From: Pontibacillus chungwhensis BH030062
GTDB lineage: Bacteria; Bacillota; Bacilli; Bacillales; BH030062
DNA length: 64,000 bases
Reading direction: 5' to 3'
Assembly (NCBI RefSeq): GCF_000770675.1
Contig: NZ_AVBG01000002.1
Coordinates: 310,001 to 374,000 of the forward strand
Part shown: positions 38,494 through 47,913 of the stretch, piece by piece
Layout: the number at the start of each line of letters is the position of its first letter
Numbering within the stretch: position 1 is the first letter of the stretch
The notes under the pieces: model-generated
The model's input: the letters and a program-made list of their open reading frames with translations, nothing else
What the model was told of the DNA's origin: nothing
Databases searched by the model: none
Translations under genes and position numbers: made by a program

Positions 38494-38542
38494 CTTAGCG
38501 GCCCTTTTACGGGCAAGGAGTAATTATCTCGTACAATTACTC
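38494..38542 (-). promoter_or_regulatory. Structured rpsF leader with probable S6:S18-binding motif
   Basis: Two hairpins lie in the rpsF 5' untranslated region. The upstream one is a perfect eight-pair stem GAGTAATT/AATTACTC (38542-38518). The second pairs CTT and GCCC with GGGC and AAG, leaving a CGCT bulge on the 3' side that contributes a CCG triplet. A CCG-bearing bulge is the mark of the S6:S18 autoregulatory motif. It sits right before the ribosome-binding site. Confidence 0.55.
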
Positions 38543-38552
38543 ACAATGTTGT

Positions 38553-38581
38553 ATTATATCAAAGTTAATATAAAAGCACAA
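38553..38581 (-). promoter_or_regulatory. Sigma-A promoter of rpsF-ssb-rpsR
   Basis: On the minus strand TTGTGC (38581-38576) and TATAAT (38558-38553) are exactly 17 bases apart. Confidence 0.7.
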
Positions 38582-38601
38582 CCAAGTTTCCAATTTTACG
38601 C

Positions 38602-39702
38602 TTATACATTAAAGCGGAAATGAATGACATCTCCATCTTTAACTAGATATTCTTTGCCCTCTAATCGAACTTTACCATTTTCTTTAGCCACTGACATTTT
38701 GCCAGCTTCTACAAGGTCGTCATAAGCCACCGTTTCAGCACGAATAAACCCTCGTTCAAAGTCACTGTGAATGATTCCTGCTGCTTGAGGAGCTGTCATT
38801 CCTTCTTTAAAGGTCCAAGCACGCACTTCTTGCTCGCCTGCTGTGAAATAAGTAGCTAAACCAAGAAGGTTGTATGACGCTTTGATAAGCTGATCAAGGC
38901 CTGATTCTGCAATGCCTAGATCATCTAAGAATTCTTGTTTTTCTTCTCCTTCAAGCTCAGCAATTTCAGACTCAATCTTTGCACAAACAACAATAACCTG
39001 AGCGTTCTCTTTTTCAGCAAACTCACGTACAGCTTGTACATGTTCATTGCCACTTGGGTCTGCAATTTCATCTTCTCCAACATTAGCCACATATAAAACA
39101 GGCTTAGATGTTAGTAAGTGAAGACCTTTCACGATTCTTTGTTGGTCATCACTATATTCTAAAGCTCTTGCTGGCACTTCTTCTTCAAGGCCTTCTTTAA
39201 TCTTCTCAAGAACGGCTTGTTCTGCAAGAGCCTCTTTGTCTTTTTGGCGAGCCATTTTAGCAACTCGATCAAGACGTTTATTGACTGTTTCTAAGTCAGC
39301 CAGAATTAGTTCTAAATTGATGGTTTCAATATCTGCAATTGGATCTACTCCACCAGAAACGTGTGTGATGTTATCATCTTGAAAACAACGAACAACGTGG
39401 CTGATCGCATCTACTTGGCGTATATGAGATAAGAATTGGTTTCCTAACCCTTCACCTTTACTTGCACCCTTTACAATACCTGCGATATCCGTAAATTCGA
39501 ATGCCGTAGGGACTGTTTTCTTAGGGTTTACTAATTCTGTTAATTTTTCTAATCTTTCATCTGGAACTTCAACAATACCAACGTTAGGATCAATGGTACA
39601 GAACGGGTAGTTAGCTGATTCTGCACCTGCCTGGGTAATTGCATTAAATAAGGTTGATTTCCCAACGTTAGGCAAACCTACAATTCCTGTTGTTAATGAC
39701 AT
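38602..39702 (-). CDS. ychF: Redox-regulated ATPase YchF
   Basis: A 366-residue Obg-related P-loop protein that binds ATP more than GTP and associates with ribosomes. P loop GLPNVGKSTLFN is near residue 8, the ASKGEGLGNQFL switch and the C-terminal TGS-like domain (MTAPQAAGIIHSDFERGFIRAE) are present. MSLTTGIVG at 39702 is preferred to an ATG two codons upstream because the family begins M-x-L-T-x-GIVG and AAGGAG is then ten bases away. Monocistronic. Confidence 0.96.
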   Translation of the reverse strand: MSLTTGIVGLPNVGKSTLFNAITQAGAESANYPFCTIDPNVGIVEVPDERLEKLTELVNPKKTVPTAFEFTDIAGIVKGASKGEGLGNQFLSHIRQVDAISHVVRCFQDDNITHVSGGVDPIADIETINLELILADLETVNKRLDRVAKMARQKDKEALAEQAVLEKIKEGLEEEVPARALEYSDDQQRIVKGLHLLTSKPVLYVANVGEDEIADPSGNEHVQAVREFAEKENAQVIVVCAKIESEIAELEGEEKQEFLDDLGIAESGLDQLIKASYNLLGLATYFTAGEQEVRAWTFKEGMTAPQAAGIIHSDFERGFIRAETVAYDDLVEAGKMSVAKENGKVRLEGKEYLVKDGDVIHFRFNV

Positions 39703-39796
39703 TAACATTCCACTCCTTAAGGATTACCGTCCATATGAACGTCTGCAGTAACCCAATTATATTGCTCGTCTATACATATGACAAGTAAGCACATTA

Positions 39797-39828
39797 GAAA
39801 AACAAGGGGAAATTCGCCCTTGTTTTTC
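39797..39828. terminator. Terminator downstream of yyzM
   Basis: AAACAAGGG pairs with CCCTTGTTT with T-run and A-run on either side, so it works in the leftward direction after yyzM and guards ychF. Confidence 0.7.
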
Positions 39829-39960
39829 CATTTATACACTCGTTATTTTTTTATTTTTGAGGTGTTCACTAATGATGTTTTTTGATTTTCTAGTATACAA
39901 CATAACATATACATGATTTTCGTGAAACAACCTTCAGAAGCTCTTTATGAACTCCTAACT

Positions 39961-40167
39961 TTACTTTTCTTCGTGTTTCTCAAGGACCTTCTTCATCTTG
40001 CTTTCAAAGCGTCGTCTTGGGATTAGCACACTATGCCCGCACCCTTCGCACTTTATACGTATATCTGCCCCTAAACGAATAATCTTCCATCTATTCTCAC
40101 CGCATGGGTGCGATTTCTTCATTTGAACAATATCGTTTAAAGAATATAGTTGATCTGACATTTCCAA
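39961..40167 (-). CDS. yyzM: YyzM family (DUF951) small zinc-ribbon protein
   Basis: A 68-residue protein starting at or two codons after MEMSDQLYSLNDIVQMKKSHP. HPCGENRWKIIRLGADIRIKCEGCGHSVLIPRRRFE is the DUF951 signature, with Cys residues at about 22, 40 and 43 as a metal site. It is conserved beside ychF in Bacilli. Function is unknown; a nucleic-acid role is often supposed. It follows the MscS gene by six bases. Confidence 0.9.
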   Translation of the reverse strand: MEMSDQLYSLNDIVQMKKSHPCGENRWKIIRLGADIRIKCEGCGHSVLIPRRRFESKMKKVLEKHEEK

Positions 40168-40173
40168 TCCTCC

Positions 40174-41064
40174 TTACGATGTTGTCTCAACGACTTCCTG
40201 TTCTTCTTGTCTAGAATACATGACTAAACGAGGGAAAGGTATTTCAATTCCTTGTTCGTCCAACCTGTTCTTCAATTCCTTGCGAAGCATACGAGCAATC
40301 GGCCAATGTTCCATTGGATCTGTCTCAGCTATGATTCTTAGCACAACATCAGACGAACCTAGACTTTGTACACCAAGAAGTTCAGGCGTACCCCTTAACT
40401 CCTGATATCGTTTAGGTAATTCTTGGAGCAGGTCTTCTATAACCGCTTCTGCTCGTATAATGTCTCCCTCATAAGCAATGCTGACATCAACCACAGCAAT
40501 ACTGTTATGAACCGAGAAGTTCGTCACTTCATTAATACTACCGTTTGGTATAATGTGGAGCTTGCCCGTCCAATGCTTAATCTTCGTCGTGCGAAGCCCG
40601 ATCTCTTCAACAAATCCTTCTGAACTTGACGTTTGGACGTAATCACCTACTGAAAATTGATCTTCAAATATAATGAAAAAACCAGTAATGATGTCTTTCA
40701 CCAGATTTTGAGCTCCGAAGCCAATGGCTAATCCAGCAATTCCTGCGCCAGCTAGTAAGGTTCTCACATCAATACTAATGGTATCTAAAACCATAATCGC
40801 TGCCGTGAAATAAACCATATATGTGAGCGTATTTTCCAATAGCTTTACGAGAGTAAGCTCACGCCGTTGAGTAATTTTAAAAGGACCTTTTCTCCTTCGT
40901 TTGAAAATGTTTTGAATCACCTGTTTACCAAACTTAATAATAAAATAAGAAAGTAGTAATATGACGATTATATTCAAAACGCCTTTACCAAGCATCACCC
41001 ATAACTCTGGCCCAGTTACATAATCAACAGAACTCGTCCATTTACCTTGTAACCAATTCCACAA
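40174..41064 (-). CDS. Small-conductance mechanosensitive (MscS) channel
   Basis: A 296-residue MscS-family channel that opens on membrane tension to release solutes after osmotic downshock. Three membrane helices lie at about 27-45, 83-100 and 104-125; the pore helix is the Gly/Ala-rich AGAGIAGLAIGFGAQNLVKD, followed by the beta domain GDYVQTS...IPNGSI and a mixed C-terminal domain. The start appears to be a TTG at 41064 after GGAG at short spacing. It forms an operon with yyzM. A channel of this kind fits a salt-adapted organism. Confidence 0.93.
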   Translation of the reverse strand: MWNWLQGKWTSSVDYVTGPELWVMLGKGVLNIIVILLLSYFIIKFGKQVIQNIFKRRRKGPFKITQRRELTLVKLLENTLTYMVYFTAAIMVLDTISIDVRTLLAGAGIAGLAIGFGAQNLVKDIITGFFIIFEDQFSVGDYVQTSSSEGFVEEIGLRTTKIKHWTGKLHIIPNGSINEVTNFSVHNSIAVVDVSIAYEGDIIRAEAVIEDLLQELPKRYQELRGTPELLGVQSLGSSDVVLRIIAETDPMEHWPIARMLRKELKNRLDEQGIEIPFPRLVMYSRQEEQEVVETTS

Positions 41065-41119
41065 TGTGCTCCGTTCCCTCCCCCATTAAACCTTCATAAT
41101 ATACTATTGTATCAGCTTT

Positions 41120-42139
41120 TCAACTGATTTTGTATCGATTTAAAAAGGGGTATAACAAAATAGCCGAAAGCACATATAGGTTTAACAAACCATACAGTGG
41201 ATATAAATACTTTATCAATGTGGAGAAACCAATACTCGTTAGGGGGAGCATTAATAACAGCGTAATTGCAGCCAAAAGCCAAAGAGGTCCTTTCAAACGA
41301 TTCCTGAACCTTGTTATTAATCCGAGAACACCAGATGCTGCCGTGGTAAAAATGGCAATCCATAATAGGAAAGATATAAACAGAAACATCTCATAAGGGT
41401 AATGTTTAAGGATGGCAAACAAGGGAATTTCATAAAGTAAAATATCGTCTGCTATCTGAATTAGACTACTATTGTAAATAAACGATATAGAGCCTAGTAC
41501 AAGACCGCTCCCAATACTCGCAATCCATATTTCCCCTTTATAACGAACTTCACTTCCTACAGCACCTAGAACAGCAATAAGAGGCAGAATGTTAAGTGCA
41601 GTAAAAGGGAAAGCGGCTGGCCAGTTACTCTGCTCTCCAAAATGAGAGAACAGAGAGAGTTCTTGCTGAACAGAGAACAATATCAACACATACAACAGGC
41701 CCCCAATGAGCAAAGGCAATATAATACTATTCATAGATAAGATCCCTTTGATATCCCACACAAACACTAGAATAAGAGGAACGATAATAGCAATAATCCC
41801 TAGCCAATAAGAGAAATGAAATGCCTGCCAAGTAGCTCCACTACCAGCTAGCATAATAACAGTGGTAGTGAAAAGGTAAAGAATGATCATTCCATCGTAC
41901 AGTAATGTTAAGTGGTCACCTACAATTGTACGAAGAACAGGAAGGTAATGCTTCGATTTTTTTTCGAAACTAATCCTCAAGATTACGTAACAGGAAATTG
42001 TAAAGAGTATGGTGAAAATCATAATAGCAAGTCCACTCTCATGACCAAAAAACTGCCATAATTCCCTGCCTGAAGCGTATCCTGCTCCAATCATAGTCCC
42101 AATGATCAAGAACATCCATTTCATACCAGATCGAATCAT
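41120..42139 (-). CDS. YkvI-family membrane transporter-like protein
   Basis: A 339-residue protein with about ten hydrophobic helices. The N-terminal MIGAGYASGRELWQFFG is the mark of the YkvI family, distantly related to amino-acid/solute symporters. No substrate is known. The ATG at 42139 has AGGAGG at seven bases. It is divergent from yyaC and read in the same direction as the downstream MscS gene. Confidence 0.85.
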   Translation of the reverse strand: MIRSGMKWMFLIIGTMIGAGYASGRELWQFFGHESGLAIMIFTILFTISCYVILRISFEKKSKHYLPVLRTIVGDHLTLLYDGMIILYLFTTTVIMLAGSGATWQAFHFSYWLGIIAIIVPLILVFVWDIKGILSMNSIILPLLIGGLLYVLILFSVQQELSLFSHFGEQSNWPAAFPFTALNILPLIAVLGAVGSEVRYKGEIWIASIGSGLVLGSISFIYNSSLIQIADDILLYEIPLFAILKHYPYEMFLFISFLLWIAIFTTAASGVLGLITRFRNRLKGPLWLLAAITLLLMLPLTSIGFSTLIKYLYPLYGLLNLYVLSAILLYPFLNRYKIS

Positions 42140-42228
42140 ATTTTTCCTCCTACCTTCTTTCTTCGTGTATGTATAGAATTCGAAAAATCGCTGTATACTA
42201 ATAACAATATGACTACGGAGGAAAAGCT

Positions 42229-42864
42229 ATGAATCTAAAGCAAAGACTTTTTTCTCAGAAAACAGAACATCGCTACCATTTTGAAGATGAGCAGTTACTG
42301 TTGGGGTTAACTCAGACGCTTAAAGAATGGGTGCCTGCTAATCGGGAGATTGTCATCGTCTGTATTGGTACCGACCGTTCTACCGGTGATTCTCTTGGCC
42401 CTTTAATTGGGACACTTCTTGAAGAGAGTCAACTTCAACGTATTCACGTGTACGGAACACTTAATGACCCTGTCCATGCCGTTAACCTAAATGAAAAACT
42501 TGAATTTATTCAAAAACGCTATCATCGTCCATACATTATAGGAATTGATGCATGTTTAGGTAAGTTATCATCTGTTGGGAACATTATTTTAGGTCAAGGA
42601 CCTGTAAAACCAGGAGCAGCTGTAAAAAAACAACTCCCTGACGTAGGAGAGATTCACCTTACAGGTGTGGTGAATGTTAGTGGTTTTATGGAGTACTTTG
42701 TACTGCAGAACACACGCTTAAATATAGTCATGCAAATGGCTAAGCAAATGGCCAAAGCACTACAAACTTTTGATGAACATATGGGTAAGGCTGAAGTATC
42801 GAAGCCTATTCCAACAGATCCTCTCACAACAAAAAGAAAACGTTGGTTACCGATAAAAGAATAG
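42229..42864 (+). CDS. yyaC: YyaC, spore protein related to GPR protease (DUF1256)
   Basis: A 211-residue protein of the DUF1256 family, structurally related to the germination protease GPR and made during sporulation in B. subtilis. IVCIGTDRSTGDSLGPLIGT (about residues 43-62), YIIGIDACLG and VGEIHLTGVVNVSGFMEY are typical. It keeps its usual place by spo0J but is head-on to replication. ACGGAGGAAAAGCT precedes the ATG. It ends at the hairpin at 42871-42909. It supports a spore-former. Confidence 0.94.
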   Translation: MNLKQRLFSQKTEHRYHFEDEQLLLGLTQTLKEWVPANREIVIVCIGTDRSTGDSLGPLIGTLLEESQLQRIHVYGTLNDPVHAVNLNEKLEFIQKRYHRPYIIGIDACLGKLSSVGNIILGQGPVKPGAAVKKQLPDVGEIHLTGVVNVSGFMEYFVLQNTRLNIVMQMAKQMAKALQTFDEHMGKAEVSKPIPTDPLTTKRKRWLPIKE

Positions 42865-42870
42865 CGCCCC

Positions 42871-42909
42871 ATAAAAAGAGCAAGAACCAAAAGGTTCTTG
42901 CTCTTTTTC
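42871..42909. terminator. Bidirectional terminator between yyaC and the DUF554 gene
   Basis: AAAAAGAGCAAGAACC pairs with GGTTCTTGCTCTTTTT around a four-base loop: 16 pairs, A and T runs on both sides. Confidence 0.92.
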
Positions 42910-42922
42910 ATTTACTATAAAT

Positions 42923-43630
42923 CTATATCCCTAACTTCAGCCAGCCATAAAGGATGAAGCCAATAAACAGTAAACTTGGTAACAGATTGGCCACACGTAC
43001 TTTTGTTATATGAAGAATATTGAGTCCGATTGCTACAATTAAAATTCCGCCAGTAGCTGTCATCTCGACGATAAAGACATCCATGAAATCCTGAGGAATC
43101 CAATTATGAATTTGGGTAGATAAAAGCGCTATTCCTCCCTCATATAAGAGAACCGGAATAACCGACAGCATCACGCCCCATCCTAATGTCGTGGTTAAAA
43201 CAAGGGCTACAAATGAGTCTATAATGGCTTTTGTCACGAGCACGTCGTGGTCTCCACGTATCCCACTATCAAGCGCCCCGACGACAGCCATCGCTCCAAT
43301 TACAAAAATTAAGGAGGCGGTAATAAAACCTTCTGAAACAGAGGATTGCTTCCCTTTACTGAACTTTGACTCTAAGAAAGCACCAAGCTTCTCGAACCGT
43401 TCCTCAAGTTGAAGCCACTCTCCGGCAAAAGCTCCAAACAGTAAACTAAGAAGCATTACAATAATCTGGTCTGTTTCTATTGCCATGCGTAAACCAATAA
43501 GTGTTACAGCTAATCCGATGCCATTCATAGTTGTTTCTTTCGTTTTTTCAGGTATTTTATTTAAAAATAACCCTATTAAGCTACCTAATATAATACCTAT
43601 CCCATTTACAAGTGTGCCAAATAAAATCAT
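42923..43630 (-). CDS. DUF554 membrane protein (YdfK/YqgA-like)
   Basis: A 235-residue protein with about seven hydrophobic helices of the DUF554 family; it may be a transporter but has no known substrate. The start MILFGTLVNGIGIILGSLIG (43630) has GGAGGAAG at ten bases; the open frame ten codons further upstream runs into a parS-like site and is not used. It is convergent with yyaC and downstream of spo0J. Confidence 0.9.
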   Translation of the reverse strand: MILFGTLVNGIGIILGSLIGLFLNKIPEKTKETTMNGIGLAVTLIGLRMAIETDQIIVMLLSLLFGAFAGEWLQLEERFEKLGAFLESKFSKGKQSSVSEGFITASLIFVIGAMAVVGALDSGIRGDHDVLVTKAIIDSFVALVLTTTLGWGVMLSVIPVLLYEGGIALLSTQIHNWIPQDFMDVFIVEMTATGGILIVAIGLNILHITKVRVANLLPSLLFIGFILYGWLKLGI

Positions 43631-43659
43631 TGATCGTCTTCCTCCAACAAACTTAGCCA

Positions 43660-43675
43660 TGTTTCATGTGAAACA
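43660..43675. other. parS-like site with one mismatch
   Basis: TGTTTCATGTGAAACA differs from the perfect parS at 46485-46500 only at the central C of CACGTG. It lies between spo0J and the DUF554 gene. Confidence 0.55.
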
Positions 43676-43702
43676 GTATGATAAAAATCCTCTTAAGATA
43701 TG

Positions 43703-43738
43703 AAAAAGCCTGATGCTTGCATAGACAAGCACCAGGTA
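43703..43738 (-). terminator. soj-spo0J terminator
   Basis: On the minus strand CCTGGTGCTTG pairs with CAAGCATCAGG, followed by CTTTTTC. Confidence 0.85.
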
Positions 43739-43745
43739 TAAGTCT

Positions 43746-44588
43746 TTATTCTTCAAAGTAGTGTAAAATTCGATCCAGGTCCTCTTCAGAGAAAAATTCA
43801 ATTTCAATTTTCCCTTTTCGTTTCCCCTTTTGAATGGTGACCCCTGTTCCTAATCGTTCTTGAAGAAGAGATTCTCTCTCTTGAATAAAGATATCTTTTT
43901 TCACTTTTTTCTTTTTATTCTTTTGCATGTTCTTTTCATTTAATTGAATAATGTACTGCTCTACCTGACGTACATTTAATCCTTCTTTACGGATCTTTTC
44001 AACGAGCGGTAGGAGTTGATTTTTATCCTTCAATCCTAACAAAGCTCTCCCTTGTCCCATTGAAAGTTCTCCATTATTAATAAGCTCTCCAACAGGTTTA
44101 GGAAGCGACAATAGACGAACCAAGTTCGCAATGTGAGGGCGACTTTTCCCCAGGCGCTTAGCTAATTGTTCCTGCGTCAAGTTAAGCTCTTTCATTAAGT
44201 TAGAATAGGCTTGTGCTTCTTCAATCGGAGTGAGGTCCTCTCGTTGAAGATTTTCAAGTAAAGCCAATTCCATCATATGTTGTTCGGATAAATCACGGAT
44301 GACAGCAGGAACAGTATTCAGACCCGCTTCTGTTGCAGCCCTGTACCGTCTTTCCCCCACTACAATGTCATACCCTTTTATACTTTTCCGTACAATAATA
44401 GGTTGAAGTATTCCATATTGAAGAATGGATTCTTTCAGTTCTTCAATAGCTTTTGGATCAAAAACCTTTCTTGGCTGATAAGGATTGGGACGACATTCTC
44501 TAACAGAAATTTCCTGTACCTTTTCCTCTTCTGTTACTTCCACTGATGGAAAGATGGAGCCTAGGCCCTTACCTAACCCTCTGGCCAT
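43746..44588 (-). CDS. spo0J: Spo0J, chromosome-partition ParB protein (CTPase clamp)
   Basis: A 280-residue ParB that loads on parS, spreads as a CTP-dependent clamp and recruits SMC. The N-terminal Soj-stimulating stretch (MARGLGKGLGSIFP), the CTP-binding region with GERRYRAATEAG (about 77-88), the helix-turn-helix LTQEQLAKRLGKSRPHIANLVRLL (about 134-157) and a C-terminal dimer domain are in order. Its start overlaps the soj end by 20 bases. Confidence 0.97.
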   Translation of the reverse strand: MARGLGKGLGSIFPSVEVTEEEKVQEISVRECRPNPYQPRKVFDPKAIEELKESILQYGILQPIIVRKSIKGYDIVVGERRYRAATEAGLNTVPAVIRDLSEQHMMELALLENLQREDLTPIEEAQAYSNLMKELNLTQEQLAKRLGKSRPHIANLVRLLSLPKPVGELINNGELSMGQGRALLGLKDKNQLLPLVEKIRKEGLNVRQVEQYIIQLNEKNMQKNKKKKVKKDIFIQERESLLQERLGTGVTIQKGKRKGKIEIEFFSEEDLDRILHYFEE

Positions 44589-45342
44589 TCGTCATCACTT
44601 CCTTTGCTAATTCTAAGTAAACTTCAGCCCCACGGGATTTTGGATCGTAAAGAATAATGGGTTGTCCATGACTTGGAGCTTCACCTAAACGAACGTTACG
44701 AGGTATAACAGATCCATACACTTTGTCTTGAAAGTACTTTTTAACTTCATCAATAACTTGTATTCCTAAATTGGTACGAGCATCTAGCATTGTAAGTAAT
44801 ACGCCTTCTATCATAAGTTGCTTATTCAAGTGCTTTTGCACAAGGCGCACAGTATTTAACAGCTGACTCAATCCTTCTAGTGCATAATATTCACATTGGA
44901 CAGGGATTAAAACAGTGTCTGAAGCCGTCAAAGCATTAATCGTTAATAAACCCAAGGATGGAGGACAGTCAATAATGACGTAATCATATTCATCCTTTAC
45001 TGAGTCTATTGCCTTCTTTAAGCGGACTTCACGTGAAATCGTTGGAACTAGTTCAATTTCTGCACCTGCTAGTTGAATCGTGGCAGGTATAGCGTCTAAA
45101 TTTTCCACCATCGTAGGAACCTTCACATACTTCGCTTCTAAGTCTTCCACTAGCACATTGTATACACACTGATCCATATCAGCTTTTTCAATACCAACCC
45201 CACTTGTTGCATTTCCTTGAGGATCAATATCAACTAATAATACCTTGTGATTCAAATATGCTAAGCATGCACTTAGACTTACAGCTGTAGTGGTCTTCCC
45301 CACTCCGCCTTTTTGATTAGCAACGGCGATTACTTTACCCAT
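44569..45342 (-). CDS. soj: Soj, ParA-type segregation ATPase
   Basis: A 257-residue MinD/ParA-family ATPase that acts with Spo0J on origin segregation and regulates DnaA. The deviant Walker A KGGVGKTTT is at residues 11-19, followed by DIDPQGNATSG and DCPPSLGLLTINAL. MGKVIAVANQKGG is the standard start. It is the first of the soj-spo0J pair. Confidence 0.97.
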   Translation of the reverse strand: MGKVIAVANQKGGVGKTTTAVSLSACLAYLNHKVLLVDIDPQGNATSGVGIEKADMDQCVYNVLVEDLEAKYVKVPTMVENLDAIPATIQLAGAEIELVPTISREVRLKKAIDSVKDEYDYVIIDCPPSLGLLTINALTASDTVLIPVQCEYYALEGLSQLLNTVRLVQKHLNKQLMIEGVLLTMLDARTNLGIQVIDEVKKYFQDKVYGSVIPRNVRLGEAPSHGQPIILYDPKSRGAEVYLELAKEVMTNGQRVR

Positions 45343-45544
45343 GATGTCACCTACCTCTAATCTGTCAAATCTTTCATTTTTATTTTATCATCTTTTAACT
45401 CTATAAGAAGAAATAAATCAGATAAAACACAAACTACAATTTTTAATCTAGTACTTTGTAGATCCTTTTCTTCTTCTAGAGATAAAGAGTTTAAGTGAAA
45501 AAAACCCACCTTATGTGCGTCACAAAAGATGGGGAGTACTAGCA

Positions 45545-46420
45545 TCATGATTGTTTTTTAGGAATCTTAATAGTGATTTGATAGTAATCATCATAATCTT
45601 CTTCATCCGTTTCAAGATCAATACCTGTGTCTGAGACCATCGTAAGCGATTGTTTAATTGTGTTCATCGCAATGCGCATATCTTTACTAATCCCTTTTAA
45701 CTGTGGCTTACGCTTTTGAGGCTTCTGTTCCCCTTCGCGCATCTTCGCTATCTTTTCTTCTGTTTGCTTTACATTAAGGGACTTCTCAATAATTTCTTGT
45801 AACAACTGCTCCTGTTTTTCAGGATCTTTCAGTGCGATAAGAGCACGTGCATGCCGTTCTGTTATTTTTTTATCAAGAATGGCTTGTTGAACTACATCTG
45901 GAAGCTTCAATAAACGCAATTTATTCGCAATTGTCGATTGGCTTTTTCCAAGCCGCTGTGCTAAAGCCTCCTGCGTTAAGTTATGAATTTCTAATAACTT
46001 TGCATAAGCCATTGCCTCTTCAATAACGGTTAACTCTTCTCGTTGTAAATTCTCAATTAGAGCAACGGAAGCGGTTTGTGCTTCATCCATTTCTCTGATA
46101 ATAGCTGAAACATTCTCCCACCCTAAATGCTGGACAGCTCTCCAACGACGCTCACCAGCTATTAATTCATAACCAGCATCTTCACCTTGCATCTTGCGAA
46201 CAACAATAGGTTGAATCATACCATGTGTTTGAATGGTCTGAGCCAATTCTTCAATCTTGTCATGGTTGAAGATTGTACGCGGCTGATAGCGATTCGGTTG
46301 AATACTTTGCACTGGTAATTGAATAACTTCATCAGGATGATAGTCTTGTCGTTCTTGTTCTTTCTCTTCCGCTTCGGACTTATCCCCTATTCCAAATAAG
46401 CGGCTGAATGGGTGTTTCAT
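45545..46420 (-). CDS. noc: Noc, nucleoid occlusion protein
   Basis: A 291-residue ParB paralogue that binds its own sites, reaches the membrane and blocks division over the nucleoid. The N-terminal amphipathic helix [14 protein letters not shown] matches the membrane-targeting segment. The CTP-binding [13 protein letters not shown] and helix-turn-helix [24 protein letters not shown] differ from Spo0J in the recognition helix, in line with a distinct DNA site. The place between rsmG and soj is conserved. Confidence 0.96.
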   Translation of the reverse strand: MKHPFSRLFGIGDKSEAEEKEQERQDYHPDEVIQLPVQSIQPNRYQPRTIFNHDKIEELAQTIQTHGMIQPIVVRKMQGEDAGYELIAGERRWRAVQHLGWENVSAIIREMDEAQTASVALIENLQREELTVIEEAMAYAKLLEIHNLTQEALAQRLGKSQSTIANKLRLLKLPDVVQQAILDKKITERHARALIALKDPEKQEQLLQEIIEKSLNVKQTEEKIAKMREGEQKPQKRKPQLKGISKDMRIAMNTIKQSLTMVSDTGIDLETDEEDYDDYYQITIKIPKKQS

Positions 46421-47175
46421 CCTTTGACACCACCTTTTCTACTTTCACCCTTTATGGGTACCCTTCGTGTTATCATCTAAGGTATGTTTCACGTGAAACA
46501 GTAAAAGAAACCATTATAGAAAACATCTCTTTTCGATAGAGATGCGAGGATCCATGTATTGTTCTCTTCTTTTATCCTTGAGAAAGGAAGGATAAAATTT
46601 TGAAAGTGCAAAAAAGCGCTGCAGCGGAGGCTGCCGCGCATATAACGTTCATTTGCGATTTTATAGAAGCAGTCTTCTTCTATTATCGTATAATTCTATC
46701 TATATTTTAGCACATAATCTATGAAATGAGCAGGGAGAGCTTGAAAATCTTTTCAAATATTCCTATCTCAGAAAGAACTATAGAGCTTCTACTCCTAATC
46801 GTAATATGTATATATTCTCCACTTATTGACACAAATCCTTCTAACTCATCAACTCCCTTACATCATTCGATCAAATATAAGATTTTAGTAGGTCATTTAT
46901 ACACCTAGTACATAAGTTTAACGTCTTCAAAGCTTCCACGTTGGTATAAACAAAGTATGAAAATCGTGTCTCAGCATTGAGTTAAACAACAGTTGGAACG
47001 AAAGCAATAGAATCATGACACGTTTTCATGAAAGACTTATGATAGATTAACAGAATTCATACCTTCTCTACAAATGAAACCTTTAGTTGAGAATCTGATC
47101 AATTGGAATACAAAAAACACATGAGATTCTTAGCCAGAAAACCCATGTGTTTAAAATTTTGTATGCTCTCTTACT
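46421..47175. other. Long spacer between noc and rsmG with hairpins
   Basis: The gap of 755 bases holds the perfect parS at 46485-46500, a ten-pair inverted repeat TTTTATCCTT/AAGGATAAAA (46569-46578 and 46588-46597), a GC-rich hairpin at 46616-46638 (GCAGC/GCTGC with outer GCG/CGC), and the rsmG terminator at 47112-47157 (AACACATG paired with CATGTGTT, then TTTT, minus strand). The rest is AT-rich with no convincing gene; a 60-codon open frame at 46726-46908 has no ribosome-binding site. Confidence 0.6.
46485..46500. other. parS site
   Basis: TGTTTCACGTGAAACA is a perfect sixteen-base palindrome matching the Spo0J site consensus TGTTNCACGTGAAACA. It lies just upstream of noc. Confidence 0.95.
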
Positions 47176-47895
47176 TTACTGTGTTAGAGGGCTTTTATTC
47201 GGGAGACCCGCTTTACGCGGATATTTCTTTGGTGTTTTACGACGCTTATGATAGATTCCGATATTTCGTTCACTATCCTCTTCAGGTAAATAGAAGGTAT
47301 GATGCTTTTCTAGTTCAGCACCAAGAAGACTTGTCGCAAAAGCTGCATCTTCTAATTCGTCTTTAAAGGATGCGCCCTTCATTGCAACGAACTTTCCTCC
47401 TACTTTTGTAAGAGGCAAACATAATTCGCTTAGAACAGATAATCTTGCTACAGCCCGGGCTGTTACCATATCGTACTGTTCCCTAAACTGTTGGTTCTTG
47501 CCAAAGTTTTCAGCGCGATCGTGATAGAAAGCGACGTCATCGAGTTCTAGCTTTGTAGCTAAATGATTTAAAAATGTAATACGCTTCTTCAACGAATCAA
47601 CAATCGTTACTTTTAGTTGTGGGAAGACAATTTTTAGAGGGAGGCTAGGGAATCCTGCCCCAGCTCCCACATCACAAATGGATAAAGGTTGATCGAAATC
47701 TAAATAAAAAGCTGCTGTTATTGAATCGTAAAAGTGCTTCAAATATACACTTTCTTCATCTGTAATAGCCGTTAGATTCATTTTTTCGTTCCACTCAACT
47801 AGAGCTTCAAAATAATCATGAAACTGCTTTTCTTGTTTATCATTTAGTTCAATCCCTTGATCCTGTAAAGCTTTAAGAAAGGTTTCTTTGTTCAT
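47176..47895 (-). CDS. rsmG: 16S rRNA (guanine527-N7)-methyltransferase RsmG
   Basis: A 239-residue SAM-dependent methyltransferase (GidB) acting on G527 in the 530 loop. SAM-binding [20 protein letters not shown] is near residue 68 and the MNLTAIT start of the fold is present. The C-terminal tail is Lys/Arg-rich. It follows mnmG by 18 bases in the mnmE-mnmG-rsmG run. Confidence 0.97.
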   Translation of the reverse strand: MNKETFLKALQDQGIELNDKQEKQFHDYFEALVEWNEKMNLTAITDEESVYLKHFYDSITAAFYLDFDQPLSICDVGAGAGFPSLPLKIVFPQLKVTIVDSLKKRITFLNHLATKLELDDVAFYHDRAENFGKNQQFREQYDMVTARAVARLSVLSELCLPLTKVGGKFVAMKGASFKDELEDAAFATSLLGAELEKHHTFYLPEEDSERNIGIYHKRRKTPKKYPRKAGLPNKSPLTQ

Positions 47896-47913
47896 GACAC
47901 CGGTCCTTTCTGC

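Noticed and set aside
45357-45548. A 63-codon open frame between noc and soj
   Set aside because: It starts inside the noc stop without a ribosome-binding site and resembles no protein I know. Position recalls yyaB of B. subtilis but the length and sequence do not.
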